Of a stretch of DNA of 64,000 nt, positions 25,305-33,451 are shown one piece after another. Origin of the DNA: Herbiconiux sp. VKM Ac-1786 (GTDB lineage: Bacteria > Actinomycetota > Actinomycetes > Actinomycetales > Microbacteriaceae); the NCBI RefSeq assembly GCF_015350805.1, contig NZ_JADKSG010000002.1, forward strand, positions 992,001 through 1,056,000, read 5' to 3'. Numbering within the stretch: position 1 is the stretch's first letter; every line of letters starts with the position of its first letter. The notes beneath the pieces are model-generated. The model was not told the origin of the DNA and did not search any database. It was given only the letters and a program-made list of their open reading frames with translations. The position numbers were made by a program, and so were the translations under genes.

Positions 25305-25434
25305 CCGCTCGCCCTCATCGGCACGTGGCAGCACACGCCGCAGACGCGCCTCAGACCGGAGGGACGCGCGCCCCTGTTCGCTCTGGGCTGGTGCCCGCGC
25401 GCCCCATTCGGCGGGCGCTGTCGGGGGTGTGCCG

Positions 25435-25440
25435 TAATCT
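25435..25440 (+). promoter_or_regulatory. Putative -10 element upstream of the DUF3107 gene
   Basis: TAATCT fits TAnnnT and lies 49 bases before the ATG at 25490, leaving an ordinary leader with its own ribosome site. No good -35 is seen. Confidence 0.35.
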
Positions 25441-25462
25441 GAACTCGTGGCCGGTCGAATCG

Positions 25463-25472
25463 GTCACGTGAC
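25463..25472. promoter_or_regulatory. Perfect palindrome in the DUF3107 leader (possible operator)
   Basis: GTCACGTGAC is a perfect 10-bp inverted repeat between the putative promoter and the start codon of the DUF3107 gene. No known regulator is assigned. Confidence 0.3.
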
Positions 25473-25489
25473 GTGAAAGGCACCCACTG

Positions 25490-25714
25490 ATGGACATCCG
25501 TATCGGCATCGCCAACTCGCCCCGTGAGCTCAACTTCGAGTCGAGCCAGTCCCCCGCCGAGATCGAGGCGATCGTCTCCGACGCCCTCACCAACGGCGGC
25601 ACCCACGTCTCCCTGAAAGACGACAAGGGCAAGCAGTACCTCGTTCCCGTCGCCTCGCTCAGCTACGTCGAGATCGGCAGCGAAGAGTCGCGCCGCGTCG
25701 GCTTCGTCGCCTAG
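25490..25714 (+). CDS. DUF3107 family protein
   Basis: 74 aa. The whole protein matches the small actinobacterial DUF3107 family (M. tuberculosis Rv3208A, TB9.4): it starts MDIRIGIANSPRELNFES, has GGTHVSLKDDKGKQYLVP in the middle and ends RRVGFVA. No catalytic residues are obvious and the function is unknown. An AAAGG ribosome site precedes the ATG. It is divergent from adnA and followed nine bases later by a small membrane protein gene, so the two are probably co-transcribed. Confidence 0.9.
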   Translation: MDIRIGIANSPRELNFESSQSPAEIEAIVSDALTNGGTHVSLKDDKGKQYLVPVASLSYVEIGSEESRRVGFVA

Positions 25715-25723
25715 CCGCCCCTC

Positions 25724-26026
25724 ATGGAACTGCTGTTCATCACCCTCGGCGGCGTCATCCTCGGGCTGATCGCCCGCTATGCGCTGCCGAACCGCGACCG
25801 GCACGGCGTCGTGGTGGTCCCCGCCATCGGCGCGGCCGTCGCGGCGGTCGTCTGGGGCATCCTCACCTGGGCCGGCCTCCCGTGGGACGGGGGGTGGATC
25901 TGGGTGATCAGCCTCGTCGTCACGGCCGTCGCGGTCGTGGTCGCCGACGTGCTGATCGGCCGCCGCCGCAAGGAGAGCGACGAGGTGCGCCTCCGCCAGC
26001 TGCTCAAGGGCGGCGTCACCGCCTGA
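25724..26026 (+). CDS. Small three-helix membrane protein, unknown
   Basis: 100 aa with hydrophobic segments at about 2-18, 30-50 and 58-78, an NRDRHG loop after the first helix and a basic cytoplasmic tail beginning GRRRKESDEVRLRQLL. I do not recognise the family. It starts nine bases after the DUF3107 stop and ends 88 bases before the convergent ferritin-like gene; two 15-bp direct repeats lie in that gap. Confidence 0.75.
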   Translation: MELLFITLGGVILGLIARYALPNRDRHGVVVVPAIGAAVAAVVWGILTWAGLPWDGGWIWVISLVVTAVAVVVADVLIGRRRKESDEVRLRQLLKGGVTA

Positions 26027-26046
26027 GCGGCCCGCGCTCGGCAGTC

Positions 26047-26109
26047 GAGCGGATGCGCGGCCGGCGCCGCACGAAGCGCCCACGCCGAGCAGCAGAGCGG
26101 ATGCGCGGC
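26047..26109. repeat. 15-bp direct repeats in a convergent intergenic region
   Basis: GAGCGGATGCGCGGC occurs at 26047-26061 and again at 26095-26109. The core GAGCGGATGC is the reverse complement of GCATCCGCTC found in the repeats near 28.9 kb. Confidence 0.75.
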
Positions 26110-26114
26110 GGCGC

Positions 26115-26831
26115 CTAGGCCGTCAGCCCGAGCCGGTCCATCCGCCGCGTGTGCGACGCGATCATCTCGGTGAACACGGGCTCGATCCTCTGCTCGTCCG
26201 ACTCCTGGTTGCCCGAGAGGTGGATGGCCGAGCGGCACACGAGCAGCGTGTCGCCCACGACGCGCCGCCCCCACATCGCCAGCCGCGGCCCGAGCACCGG
26301 GTCGGCGGCGATCCCGTCGGCCAGCAGGTCGGCGATCGCCCGCCGGCCCGTCTCGGCGTCGAGGATGGCCACGCAGCGCGGCGCGATGTCGCCCGGCAGC
26401 CCGGCGGCCAGCAGCGTGAAGAAGTCGTCGAGGATGCCGGCGGTCAGGTACACGCTCGCCAGCTGCTCGAACCAGTCGCCGCCGCGCACGAGCGAGCGGT
26501 AGCGGTCGATCCCCGCCGTGAACGGCTCGATCACCTCGGCCGGCACGTCGACCCGGCGGCGGATCTCGGCGACCAGCCGCTCGTGCTTGTCGAGCGCCTG
26601 GCTGGCCGCGGGAGCCAGCACCTGCTTGGCGGCCACCGTCGGGGCGGCGGCGATCGCATCCGACACCTCTTCGAACACGGCCAGCTGCACATACGCCGCC
26701 TGGCCCAGATAGGGCAGCACCTCGGGCGTGAGCTCCGCCAGGTTGACCTTGGGATAGCTCGCCGAGTCGTCCCGGGGTTTCAGCCGCGGGATGTCGATGC
26801 GCACCTTCGGGCGGCGGAGAAAACCGAACAC
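26115..26831 (-). CDS. Ferritin-like (MiaE-like) helical protein
   Basis: 238 aa, GTG start at 26831. The body is a four-helix bundle of the ferritin-like, tRNA-hydroxylase-like group, matching M. tuberculosis Rv3210c. Possible metal-ligand residues on successive helices include LAVFEEVSDA (Glu pair), ASQALDKHERLVAEI (E plus H spaced as in ferritin-like sites), YLTAGILDDFFTLL and ILDAETGRRAI. Whether a di-iron centre is really bound is not certain because the ExxH spacing is only partly conserved. It is divergent from the DEAD-box helicase, as in M. tuberculosis. A TAGGAT -10 box lies seven bases before the GTG and there is no Shine-Dalgarno, so a leaderless transcript is likely. Confidence 0.8.
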   Translation of the reverse strand: MFGFLRRPKVRIDIPRLKPRDDSASYPKVNLAELTPEVLPYLGQAAYVQLAVFEEVSDAIAAAPTVAAKQVLAPAASQALDKHERLVAEIRRRVDVPAEVIEPFTAGIDRYRSLVRGGDWFEQLASVYLTAGILDDFFTLLAAGLPGDIAPRCVAILDAETGRRAIADLLADGIAADPVLGPRLAMWGRRVVGDTLLVCRSAIHLSGNQESDEQRIEPVFTEMIASHTRRMDRLGLTA

Positions 26832-26838
26832 GACGCCA

Positions 26839-26844
26839 ATCCTA
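26839..26844 (-). promoter_or_regulatory. Putative -10 element, ferritin-like gene
   Basis: TAGGAT on the minus strand, seven bases before the GTG start at 26831, with no ribosome site between. Confidence 0.45.
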
Positions 26845-27064
26845 ACGGGGCGTGCGAGGGCGGCCCGACCCCGAGCGACCCCGTCCCCGACCCGCCGCCG
26901 CGGCCCTTCCGGCCGCTCGGCAGGCCCCGTCCACTAAACTCGACCCGGGCCCTGACGTAAATCGGGGCAATCCGCCGCCGCCCGGCGCCATCGCCGGTCA
27001 TCGCTCGAGTCATCCGAGCGCCGTTCCTCACTACGGCGGCACCGCTTCCACGACAGGTATCCAC

Positions 27065-28777
27065 GTGAATTTCTCAGACCTCAAGGTCGACCAGGACATG
27101 GTCGACGCCCTCGCCGCGAAGGGCATCCTCGAACCGTTCCCCATCCAGGAGCAGACGATCCCCCTCGCCCTCGACGGCCAGGACATCATCGGCCAGGCCA
27201 AGACCGGCACCGGCAAGACCTTCGGCTTCGGCCTCCCGATCATCCAGCGCCTCGGTCTCGACCCCGAGCCCGGCGTCAAGGCGCTCGTCGTCGTGCCGAC
27301 CCGTGAGCTGTGCGTGCAGGTCACCGAAGACCTCGAGATCGCCGCCGGCAACCGCCCCACCAAGATCGTGTCGATCTACGGCGGCAAGGCCTACGAGGGT
27401 CAGATCGAGCAGATCAAGGCCGGCGCGCAGATCGTCGTCGGCACCCCGGGCCGCCTCCTCGACCTCGCCGGTCAGCGTCTGCTGAACCTCGGCGCCGTGC
27501 AGGAGATGGTGCTCGACGAGGCCGACAAGATGCTCGACCTGGGCTTCCTCGCCGACATCGAGAAGCTCTTCGCGCAGACCCCGGCGAACCGCCACACGAT
27601 GCTCTTCTCGGCCACGATGCCCGGCCCGATCGTCGCGCTCGCGCGCCGCTTCATGAACCGGCCCATCCACATCCGCGCCACCGACCCCGACGAGGGCCTG
27701 ACCCAGGCGAACATCAAGCACCTCGTCTACCGCGCCCACAACATGGACAAGGACGAGGTCATCGCCCGCATCCTGCAGGCCGAGGGCCGCGGTAAGACCG
27801 TCGTCTTCACCCGCACCAAGCGCGCCGCCGCGAAGCTGGTCGAGGAGCTCAACGACCGCGGCTTCAACGCCGCCGCCGTGCACGGCGACCTCAACCAGGA
27901 GCAGCGCGAGCGCGCGATGGCGGCGTTCAAGGCCGGCAAGAAGGACATCCTGATCGCCACCGACGTGGCCGCCCGCGGCATCGACGTCGACGACGTCACC
28001 CACGTGATCAACCACACCATCCCCGACGACGACAAGACCTACCTGCACCGCGCCGGCCGCACCGGCCGCGCGGGCAAGACCGGCATCGCCGTCACCTTCG
28101 TCGACTGGGACGACCTGCACAAGTGGGCGCTGATCAACCGCGCCCTCGAGTTCGGCCAGCCCGAGCCGACCGAGACCTACTCCTCGTCGCCGCACCTGTT
28201 CTCCGACCTGAACATCCCGGCGGGAACGCGCGGTCGCCTCAAGGCCACCTCGCGCTCGGCCGAGGCCGGCATCGCTCCCCGCTCCGACCGGGGCGAGCGC
28301 GGCGGCGACCGTGGTGGTGAGCGCGGCGGCGCCCGCAGCGGTGAGCGCGGCGACCGCGGGGGTCGTGGCGGCGAGCGCGGCGACCGCGGGGGCCGCACCG
28401 GCGCCCGTGCCACCCAGGGCACGGTCACGGCTCCGGCCTCCGACGCGGCCGGCACCGAGTCCGACGCCCCGACCACGGCCGCCGTCGCGGCGAGCGCCAC
28501 GGCCGGCGGTGAGAACGCGGGCGCCCCGCGCAACCGCAACCGCAACCGTCGTTCGGGCGGCTCCGCCCCCACCTCGGTGCTCGACAACGACACCTCGCGC
28601 AAGCTCGCGCCGGGCTCCCTCGCCTCGGGCACGCTGCCCGCCGCCATCAAGGAGTCGGGCGCCGCCTCGACCGAGTCCACCTCGGCCGGCGCCGGCAGCG
28701 AGCACCACGACGGCAACAGCGCCCCGCGCCGCCGCAGCCGCTCGCGCCGCCGCGGCCCCCGCCCCGCGGGCGAGTAG
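27065..28777 (+). CDS. DEAD-box RNA helicase with RGG-rich C-terminus
   Basis: 570 aa from GTG 27065 (MNFSDLKVDQDMVDAL), nine bases after an AGG; upstream in-frame codons look non-coding. All DEAD motifs are present: Q motif FPIQEQTIPLAL, motif I AKTGTGKTF, Ia PTREL, TPGR, II VLDEADKM, III SAT, IV VVFTRTK, V ATDVAARGIDV, VI HRAGRTGRAG. The C-terminal 190 residues are low complexity: repeated RGERGG/RGGRGGERGD segments, then Ala/Thr-rich linkers, and the very end is RRRSRSRRRGPRPAGE. Such tails bind RNA non-specifically and may promote condensates. By position it matches Rv3211 (rhlE). It likely acts in RNA remodelling or ribosome assembly, for instance in the cold. A strong hairpin follows the stop. 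Confidence 0.94.
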   Translation: MNFSDLKVDQDMVDALAAKGILEPFPIQEQTIPLALDGQDIIGQAKTGTGKTFGFGLPIIQRLGLDPEPGVKALVVVPTRELCVQVTEDLEIAAGNRPTKIVSIYGGKAYEGQIEQIKAGAQIVVGTPGRLLDLAGQRLLNLGAVQEMVLDEADKMLDLGFLADIEKLFAQTPANRHTMLFSATMPGPIVALARRFMNRPIHIRATDPDEGLTQANIKHLVYRAHNMDKDEVIARILQAEGRGKTVVFTRTKRAAAKLVEELNDRGFNAAAVHGDLNQEQRERAMAAFKAGKKDILIATDVAARGIDVDDVTHVINHTIPDDDKTYLHRAGRTGRAGKTGIAVTFVDWDDLHKWALINRALEFGQPEPTETYSSSPHLFSDLNIPAGTRGRLKATSRSAEAGIAPRSDRGERGGDRGGERGGARSGERGDRGGRGGERGDRGGRTGARATQGTVTAPASDAAGTESDAPTTAAVAASATAGGENAGAPRNRNRNRRSGGSAPTSVLDNDTSRKLAPGSLASGTLPAAIKESGAASTESTSAGAGSEHHDGNSAPRRRSRSRRRGPRPAGE

Positions 28778-28787
28778 CGCTCGACAG

Positions 28788-28840
28788 CGGAACGCCGAAG
28801 ACGGTCGCGCCCCTCGGGGCCGGCCGTCTTCGGCGTTCCG
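28788..28840 (+). terminator. Terminator hairpin of the DEAD-box helicase gene
   Basis: A perfect 17-bp stem (CGGAACGCCGAAGACGG at 28788-28804 with 28824-28840) lies 10 bases after the stop codon. The loop itself can fold as GCCCCTCGGGGC. No T tract follows. Confidence 0.8.
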
Positions 28841-28878
28841 GGGGTTCGGCCGGGTGAACGGATGCGCGTGCCCGACCC

Positions 28879-28950
28879 TCGGCCGAGCATCCGCTCATCG
28901 TGGTCGCCACGACCGCGGCCGACGCACGACGTCGGCCGAGCATCCGCTCA
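28879..28950. repeat. 19-bp direct repeats in intergenic DNA
   Basis: TCGGCCGAGCATCCGCTCA occurs twice without mismatch, at 28879-28897 and 28932-28950, between the helicase terminator and the PHP gene 3' end. It contains GCATCCGCTC, the reverse complement of the core of the repeats at 26.05 kb. Confidence 0.85.
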
Positions 28951-28999
28951 CTCGCGCTGCCCGAGCGCCAGTCGTGCTGCGGCCGCGCCGGATCAGCGA

Positions 29000-29869
29000 C
29001 TACGCGTAGACCGGGCTCCACCCGGTGGCGCGGGCGATCAACCGGTCGAGCACCTCGGGCCGCGTGGTGTTCTCACCGAGGCGGTTCGGCTTGCCCTCGC
29101 CGTGGTAGTCGCTCGAGCCGGTGAGCGCGAGGCCGTAGCGGTCGGCGAGGCGCAGCAGGCGCTCGCGCCCCTCGGGGGTGTTCTCGCGGTGGTCGACCTC
29201 GAGGCCGAAGAGCCCGGCGTCGACGAGGTCGCCCATGCGGTCGTCGAGCGCGACATCGGCCCGGCTGACGGTGGCCGGATGCGCGATGACGGGCACTCCC
29301 CCGGCCGCGACCACGAGCTCCACCGCGAGCAGCGGGTCGGGGGCGTAGTGCGGCTGGTAGTAGCCGGCCCGCCAGTGCAGGATGCCCGCGAACGCTTCGC
29401 TGCGGGTCTCCGCGAGGCCCCGCGCCACGAGCGCGTCGGCGATGTGCGGGCGCCCGACGGTGGCGCCGGGGGTCGTCTGGGCGAGCACGTCGTCCCAGCC
29501 CACGTCGTAGTCGCGGCCGATCCGGGCCACCATCTCCTCGGCGCGGTGCAGCCGGGCCTCACGGATGTGCGCCGTCTCGGCCACGAGCTTGGCGTTGTTG
29601 GGGTCGAACAGGTAGGCCAGCATGTGCACGCTCGACCAGTCGAGCCGGGTGCTGAGCTCCATGCCGGGGATGAGCGTGACGCCGTTCTCGACGGCCGCCC
29701 CACTGGCCTCCGACCAGCCGGCGGTGGAGTCGTGGTCGGTCAGGGCGACGGTGCCGAGGCCCGCCTCGGCCGCGGCCCGCACCAGGATGCCCGGCGACTC
29801 GGTGCCGTCGCTGACGCGGCTGTGCGTGTGCAGGTCGATCGGCGCGCGGAACAGCCGATCGGGAGACAT
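29000..29869 (-). CDS. PHP-domain phosphoesterase (YciV/TrpH-like)
   Basis: 289 aa metal-dependent PHP phosphoesterase. Motifs: I DLHTHSRVSDG (about 12-22), II ALTDHDST, III IPGMELST, then VPVIAHP (about 195-201) and, near the end, LTGSSDYHG. These supply the His/Asp/Glu ligands of the trinuclear metal site. The closest known activities are 5'-3' exoribonuclease and 3',5'-nucleoside bisphosphate phosphatase; which applies here cannot be told. It is divergent from the aminopeptidase gene. A TAGCAT box six bases before the ATG suggests a leaderless mRNA. Confidence 0.9.
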   Translation of the reverse strand: MSPDRLFRAPIDLHTHSRVSDGTESPGILVRAAAEAGLGTVALTDHDSTAGWSEASGAAVENGVTLIPGMELSTRLDWSSVHMLAYLFDPNNAKLVAETAHIREARLHRAEEMVARIGRDYDVGWDDVLAQTTPGATVGRPHIADALVARGLAETRSEAFAGILHWRAGYYQPHYAPDPLLAVELVVAAGGVPVIAHPATVSRADVALDDRMGDLVDAGLFGLEVDHRENTPEGRERLLRLADRYGLALTGSSDYHGEGKPNRLGENTTRPEVLDRLIARATGWSPVYA

Positions 29870-29875
29870 TCCCCA

Positions 29876-29881
29876 ATGCTA
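29876..29881 (-). promoter_or_regulatory. Putative -10 element, PHP gene
   Basis: TAGCAT (minus strand) ends six bases before the ATG at 29869. The spacer is TGGGGA. Confidence 0.5.
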
Positions 29882-29973
29882 ACCACTCCGCGATCTCTCC
29901 ACAGACCGCCGTCTCCGTCCACAGCCCGCCGCGCTCCCCGCGCGCGCCCGGCCGCCGGGTGGAGAATGGAGGC

Positions 29974-31452
29974 ATGGCAGACACCACCGCATCCACCACG
30001 GCCGACCACTCCGTCACCGAGGCCCCGAAGCCGCGCGCCACGAGCAACCGGTCGACGACCCCCGCGTCCGAGACGTTCCGCGACTACATCGGCAGCCAGT
30101 GGGCCGACCGCGAGGAGGTGCTGCCGCCCGCGCGCGAGCAGGCGCCGTTCGCGGCCGAGCGCCGCCGCCGCCTCTCCGAGGCCTACACCGGCAAGCGCCT
30201 GGTCGTCGCCTCGGGCGCCGCCAAGCAGCGCTCGAACGACACCGACTACCCCTACCGGGCGCACTCCGCGTTCTCCTACCTCACGGGCTGGGGCTCCGAC
30301 AGCGAGCCGGGCTCGTTCCTGGTCTTCGAGCCGGCGGATGCGGGTCACGACGTCACCCTCTACTTCCGTGAGCGCGCGGGCCGCGACTCCGACGAGTTCT
30401 ACGCCAACCCCGAGATCGGGGAGTTCTGGATCGGGCCGCGCCCCTCCCTCGCCCAGGTCGCGAGCGACCTGGGCCTCGCCACAGCGGGCATCGCCGGCTT
30501 CGAGGACGTGCTGTTCGACGCCGACACCCTCGTGGTGCGCGAGGCCGCACCCGAGCTGCCGACGGGCGCCGGCGAGGAGGCCGACGCCGACTTCCACCGC
30601 TTCCTCTCCGAGATGCGCCTGGTGAAGGACGAGTACGAGATCGAGCAGATGCGGCTCGCCATCGCCGCCACCGCCCGGGGCTTCGACGACGTCATCGCCG
30701 ACTTCCCGCGCAGCTCGCAGCACGAGCGCGGCGAGCGTCTCGTCGAGGGCGTGTTCAACACCCGCGCGCGGCTCGACGGCAACACCGTGGGCTACGACAC
30801 GATCGCGGCCTCGGGGCCGCACGCCTGCATCCTGCACTGGACGAGGAACGACGGGCCCGTGCGGCCGGGCGACCTCATCCTGCTCGACGCCGGCGTGGAG
30901 CTCGACAGCTACTACACGGCCGACATCACGCGCACGATCCCGGTCGACGGCCGCTTCACCGAGGTGCAGCGGAAGGTCTACGACGCGGTGCGCGAGGCGG
31001 CCGACGCGGCCTTCGCGATCGTGCGGCCGGGCATCAAGTTCCGCGAGATCCACGCGACGGCGATGGCCGTCATCGCCGAGCGCACCGCCGAGTGGGGGCT
31101 GCTGCCGGTGAGCGCCGAGGAGGCGCTCGAGGCCGACAACCAGCAGCACCGCCGCTACATGGTGCACGGCACGAGCCACCACCTGGGCATCGACGTGCAC
31201 GACTGCGCGAAGGCCCGACGAGAGATGTACCTCGACGGCGTGCTCGAGCCGGGCATGGTCTTCACCATCGAGCCGGGGCTCTACTTCCAGCCCGACGACC
31301 TGACGGTGCCCGAGGAGTTCCGCGGCATCGGGGTGCGCATCGAGGACGACATCCTGGTCACCGCCGACGGCGCCGAGAACCTCTCGATCGGGCTCCCCCG
31401 CACGGCCGACGAGGTCGAGGCCTGGTACGCGCGGCAGAACCCGGCCGCCTGA
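29974..31452 (+). CDS. pepP: Xaa-Pro aminopeptidase (aminopeptidase P, M24B)
   Basis: 492 aa from ATG 29974, with a GGTGGAG ribosome site nine bases upstream. An N-terminal creatinase-like domain (about 45-215) is followed by the pita-bread catalytic domain. Metal ligands are in place: Asp pair in LILLDAGVELDSYYTADITR, His in HGTSHHLGIDVHD, Glu in FTIEPGLYF and Glu in GVRIEDDIL. It removes N-terminal residues ahead of proline in the cytoplasm, in peptide turnover. The N-terminal 30 residues are low complexity (Thr/Ser/Ala). It is convergent with the stress-protein gene, nine bases away. Confidence 0.95.
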   Translation: MADTTASTTADHSVTEAPKPRATSNRSTTPASETFRDYIGSQWADREEVLPPAREQAPFAAERRRRLSEAYTGKRLVVASGAAKQRSNDTDYPYRAHSAFSYLTGWGSDSEPGSFLVFEPADAGHDVTLYFRERAGRDSDEFYANPEIGEFWIGPRPSLAQVASDLGLATAGIAGFEDVLFDADTLVVREAAPELPTGAGEEADADFHRFLSEMRLVKDEYEIEQMRLAIAATARGFDDVIADFPRSSQHERGERLVEGVFNTRARLDGNTVGYDTIAASGPHACILHWTRNDGPVRPGDLILLDAGVELDSYYTADITRTIPVDGRFTEVQRKVYDAVREAADAAFAIVRPGIKFREIHATAMAVIAERTAEWGLLPVSAEEALEADNQQHRRYMVHGTSHHLGIDVHDCAKARREMYLDGVLEPGMVFTIEPGLYFQPDDLTVPEEFRGIGVRIEDDILVTADGAENLSIGLPRTADEVEAWYARQNPAA

Positions 31453-31461
31453 CCCCCGGCG

Positions 31462-31950
31462 CTAGTCCAGGCCGAGGAGGTTGCGGGCGCGGTTCGCCAG
31501 CTCCGCGCTCGTGAGCACCGAGTACGAGGTGGCGACCACCTGCATCACCGAGGTGAAGTCGCGGCGGCGGCGGTTCAGGCTGTAGACGGCGATGTTGAAG
31601 AACATGCCGAATCCGGCTCCGATCAGCGCCGCGGCGCCGATGAACAGCAGGGTCGACGCGTTCGGCGAGAGCAGCGTGAGCAGCAGGCCGAAGAACAGCC
31701 CGATCCAGAGGCCCGACAGGGCTCCGGTGCCGGCGGCCCGGCCGTAGCTGAGCGAGCCGGTGACGCGCTCGACGCTGACGAGGTCGTTGCCGATGATCGA
31801 CACCTCCTTCACCGGGAACTCCGCCTTCGAGAGGGTGTCGACCGCCTTCTGGGCGTCGTCGTAGCTGTCGAAGGTGGCGACCACCTCCCCGCGCGGGATC
31901 GACGGGAAGCGGGGCAGGCCGCGGCGGGTGGAAGAGGATCGGTCGCTCAC
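31462..31950 (-). CDS. General stress protein 17M-like membrane protein
   Basis: 162 aa from GTG 31950. The N-terminal domain (about 18-65) fits the GSP17M/YflT heat-stress family: GEVVATFDSYDDAQKAVDTL, then FPVKEVSIIGNDL. Two hydrophobic, Gly-rich helices (about 75-118) follow, then RRRRDFTSVMQVVATSYSVL and a short C-terminus. Homologues are common in Actinobacteria, usually one per genome, with unknown mechanism. The start codon is inferred from the family N-terminus; the upstream bases show only a G-rich stretch. Confidence 0.85.
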   Translation of the reverse strand: MSDRSSSTRRGLPRFPSIPRGEVVATFDSYDDAQKAVDTLSKAEFPVKEVSIIGNDLVSVERVTGSLSYGRAAGTGALSGLWIGLFFGLLLTLLSPNASTLLFIGAAALIGAGFGMFFNIAVYSLNRRRRDFTSVMQVVATSYSVLTSAELANRARNLLGLD

Positions 31951-32100
31951 CCCCCGATCATCCCACGGGCGCCTCAGCGCGACCCGAGTGACCCCGGCCG
32001 GCCGGCCGCGCGAGGCCCCACCGCGGTCGACCGGCCGGCACGCGCATCCGGAGCCCCCACCACCCCGCGCCGCGCCCGGCTGACGTGCATGCGGGGGGTC

Positions 32101-32106
32101 TAAGTT
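32101..32106 (+). promoter_or_regulatory. Putative -10 element, MgtE-N/CBS gene
   Basis: TAAGTT ends seven bases before GTG 32114. A GCTGAC hexamer 16 bases upstream could be the -35. No Shine-Dalgarno is present. Confidence 0.5.
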
Positions 32107-32113
32107 AGTAGTC

Positions 32114-33451
32114 GTGAGTGCCACCAGAGTCTTCGTCGCCCGGTTGGCGGGGTGCACCGTCTTCGACCCCGCCGGCGACCGTCTCGGCAAGGTGCGGGAC
32201 GTGCTCGTGGTGTACCGCAAGAGCGATCCGCCGCGGGTGGTCGGGCTGATCGTCGAGATCCCCGGCCGGCGCCACGTCTTCGTCTCGATCGGCCGCGTCA
32301 CGAGCATCTCGAGCGGCCAGATCATCACCACCGGCCTCATCAACGTGCGCCGCTTCGAGCAGCGCGGCGGCGAGGTGCGCGTCATCGCCGAGATGCTCGG
32401 CCGAACGGTCGTCTTCGCCGACGGATCGGGGCAGGCCACCGTCGAGGACGTCGCGATCGAGGAGCACGGCCCCGGCGAGTGGGCGATCGTGCAGCTGTTC
32501 GTGCGCCGCCCCAAGACGAGCGCGAGCCTCTTCGCGAAGGGCGCAACCGTCTACGCCGGCTGGAACGACGTGCGCGAGCAGACCGCCCGTGGCCAGGCGC
32601 AGTCGGCCGAGCAGCTGATCGCGACCTACAGCGAGCTGAAGCCCGCCGACCTCGCCAGCACCCTGCTCGACCTGCCGCAGGCCCGCATGCTCGAGGTCGC
32701 CGAAGAACTGCCCGACGACCGTCTCGCCGACGTGCTCGAGGAGATGCCCGAGAGCGAGCAGGTCGAGATCCTCGCCCAGCTCGACGACGACCGCGCCGCC
32801 GACGTGCTCGACCAGATGCAGCCCGACGACGCGGCCGACCTCATCGCCCAGCTCTCGGAGGAGCGCGGCGAGCACCTCCTCGAGCTGATGCAGCCCGAAG
32901 AGGCCGACGACGTGCGCATGCTGCTCGCCTACGCCCCCGACACCGCCGGCGGCCTGATGACCACCGAGCCCATCATCGTCAGCGCCGACGCCACCGTGGC
33001 CGAGGGCCTCGCGCTCATCCGCCGGCACGAGCTCGCGCCCGCGCTCGGGGCGGCCATCTTCGTCACGCTGCCGCCGTACGAGCCGCCGACCGGCCGCTTC
33101 CTCGGCGTCGTGCACTTCCAGCGCATGCTGCGCTACCCGCCGCACGAGCGCCTCGGCACGATCCTCGACCAGGGTCTCGAGCCCGTCACGGCCGACACCA
33201 GCGCGGCCGTCGTGTCGCGCATCCTGGCCAGCTACAACCTGGTCTCCGTTCCGGTTGTCGACGACAACCACCGCCTGGTCGGGGTGGTGACCATTGACGA
33301 CGTCCTCGACTACCTTTTGCCCGACGACTGGCGAAGTAACGACAGCGACCCAGACACCCCCCGGGTGCCGGATCGCACACTCTCGCGAGCGCAGGCCATA
33401 GCCCCGCGCTTGACCACCCGCGGAAGGAGGACCTCGAATGGCCGGTCGTAA
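32114..33451 (+). CDS. PRC-barrel / MgtE-N / CBS domain protein without membrane domain
   Basis: 445 aa. Residues about 1-135 hold PRC-barrel-like strands (FVARLAGCTVFDPAGDRLG; VVGLIVEIPGRRHVFVSIGRV). About 165-275 is the MgtE intracellular helical domain, with repeated LADVLEEMPE, AADVLDQMQPDDAADLIAQL. Two CBS motifs follow (AGGLMTTEPIIVSADATVAE; ASYNLVSVPVVDDNHRLVGV). True MgtE Mg channels continue with five membrane helices; these are absent here, so the protein is soluble and probably a Mg or nucleotide sensor. It matches Rv1232c in type. The stop overlaps the DUF1003 start by 14 bases, and DUF1003, mrp and a lipoprotein gene follow in a coupled run. Confidence 0.9.
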   Translation: MSATRVFVARLAGCTVFDPAGDRLGKVRDVLVVYRKSDPPRVVGLIVEIPGRRHVFVSIGRVTSISSGQIITTGLINVRRFEQRGGEVRVIAEMLGRTVVFADGSGQATVEDVAIEEHGPGEWAIVQLFVRRPKTSASLFAKGATVYAGWNDVREQTARGQAQSAEQLIATYSELKPADLASTLLDLPQARMLEVAEELPDDRLADVLEEMPESEQVEILAQLDDDRAADVLDQMQPDDAADLIAQLSEERGEHLLELMQPEEADDVRMLLAYAPDTAGGLMTTEPIIVSADATVAEGLALIRRHELAPALGAAIFVTLPPYEPPTGRFLGVVHFQRMLRYPPHERLGTILDQGLEPVTADTSAAVVSRILASYNLVSVPVVDDNHRLVGVVTIDDVLDYLLPDDWRSNDSDPDTPRVPDRTLSRAQAIAPRLTTRGRRTSNGRS

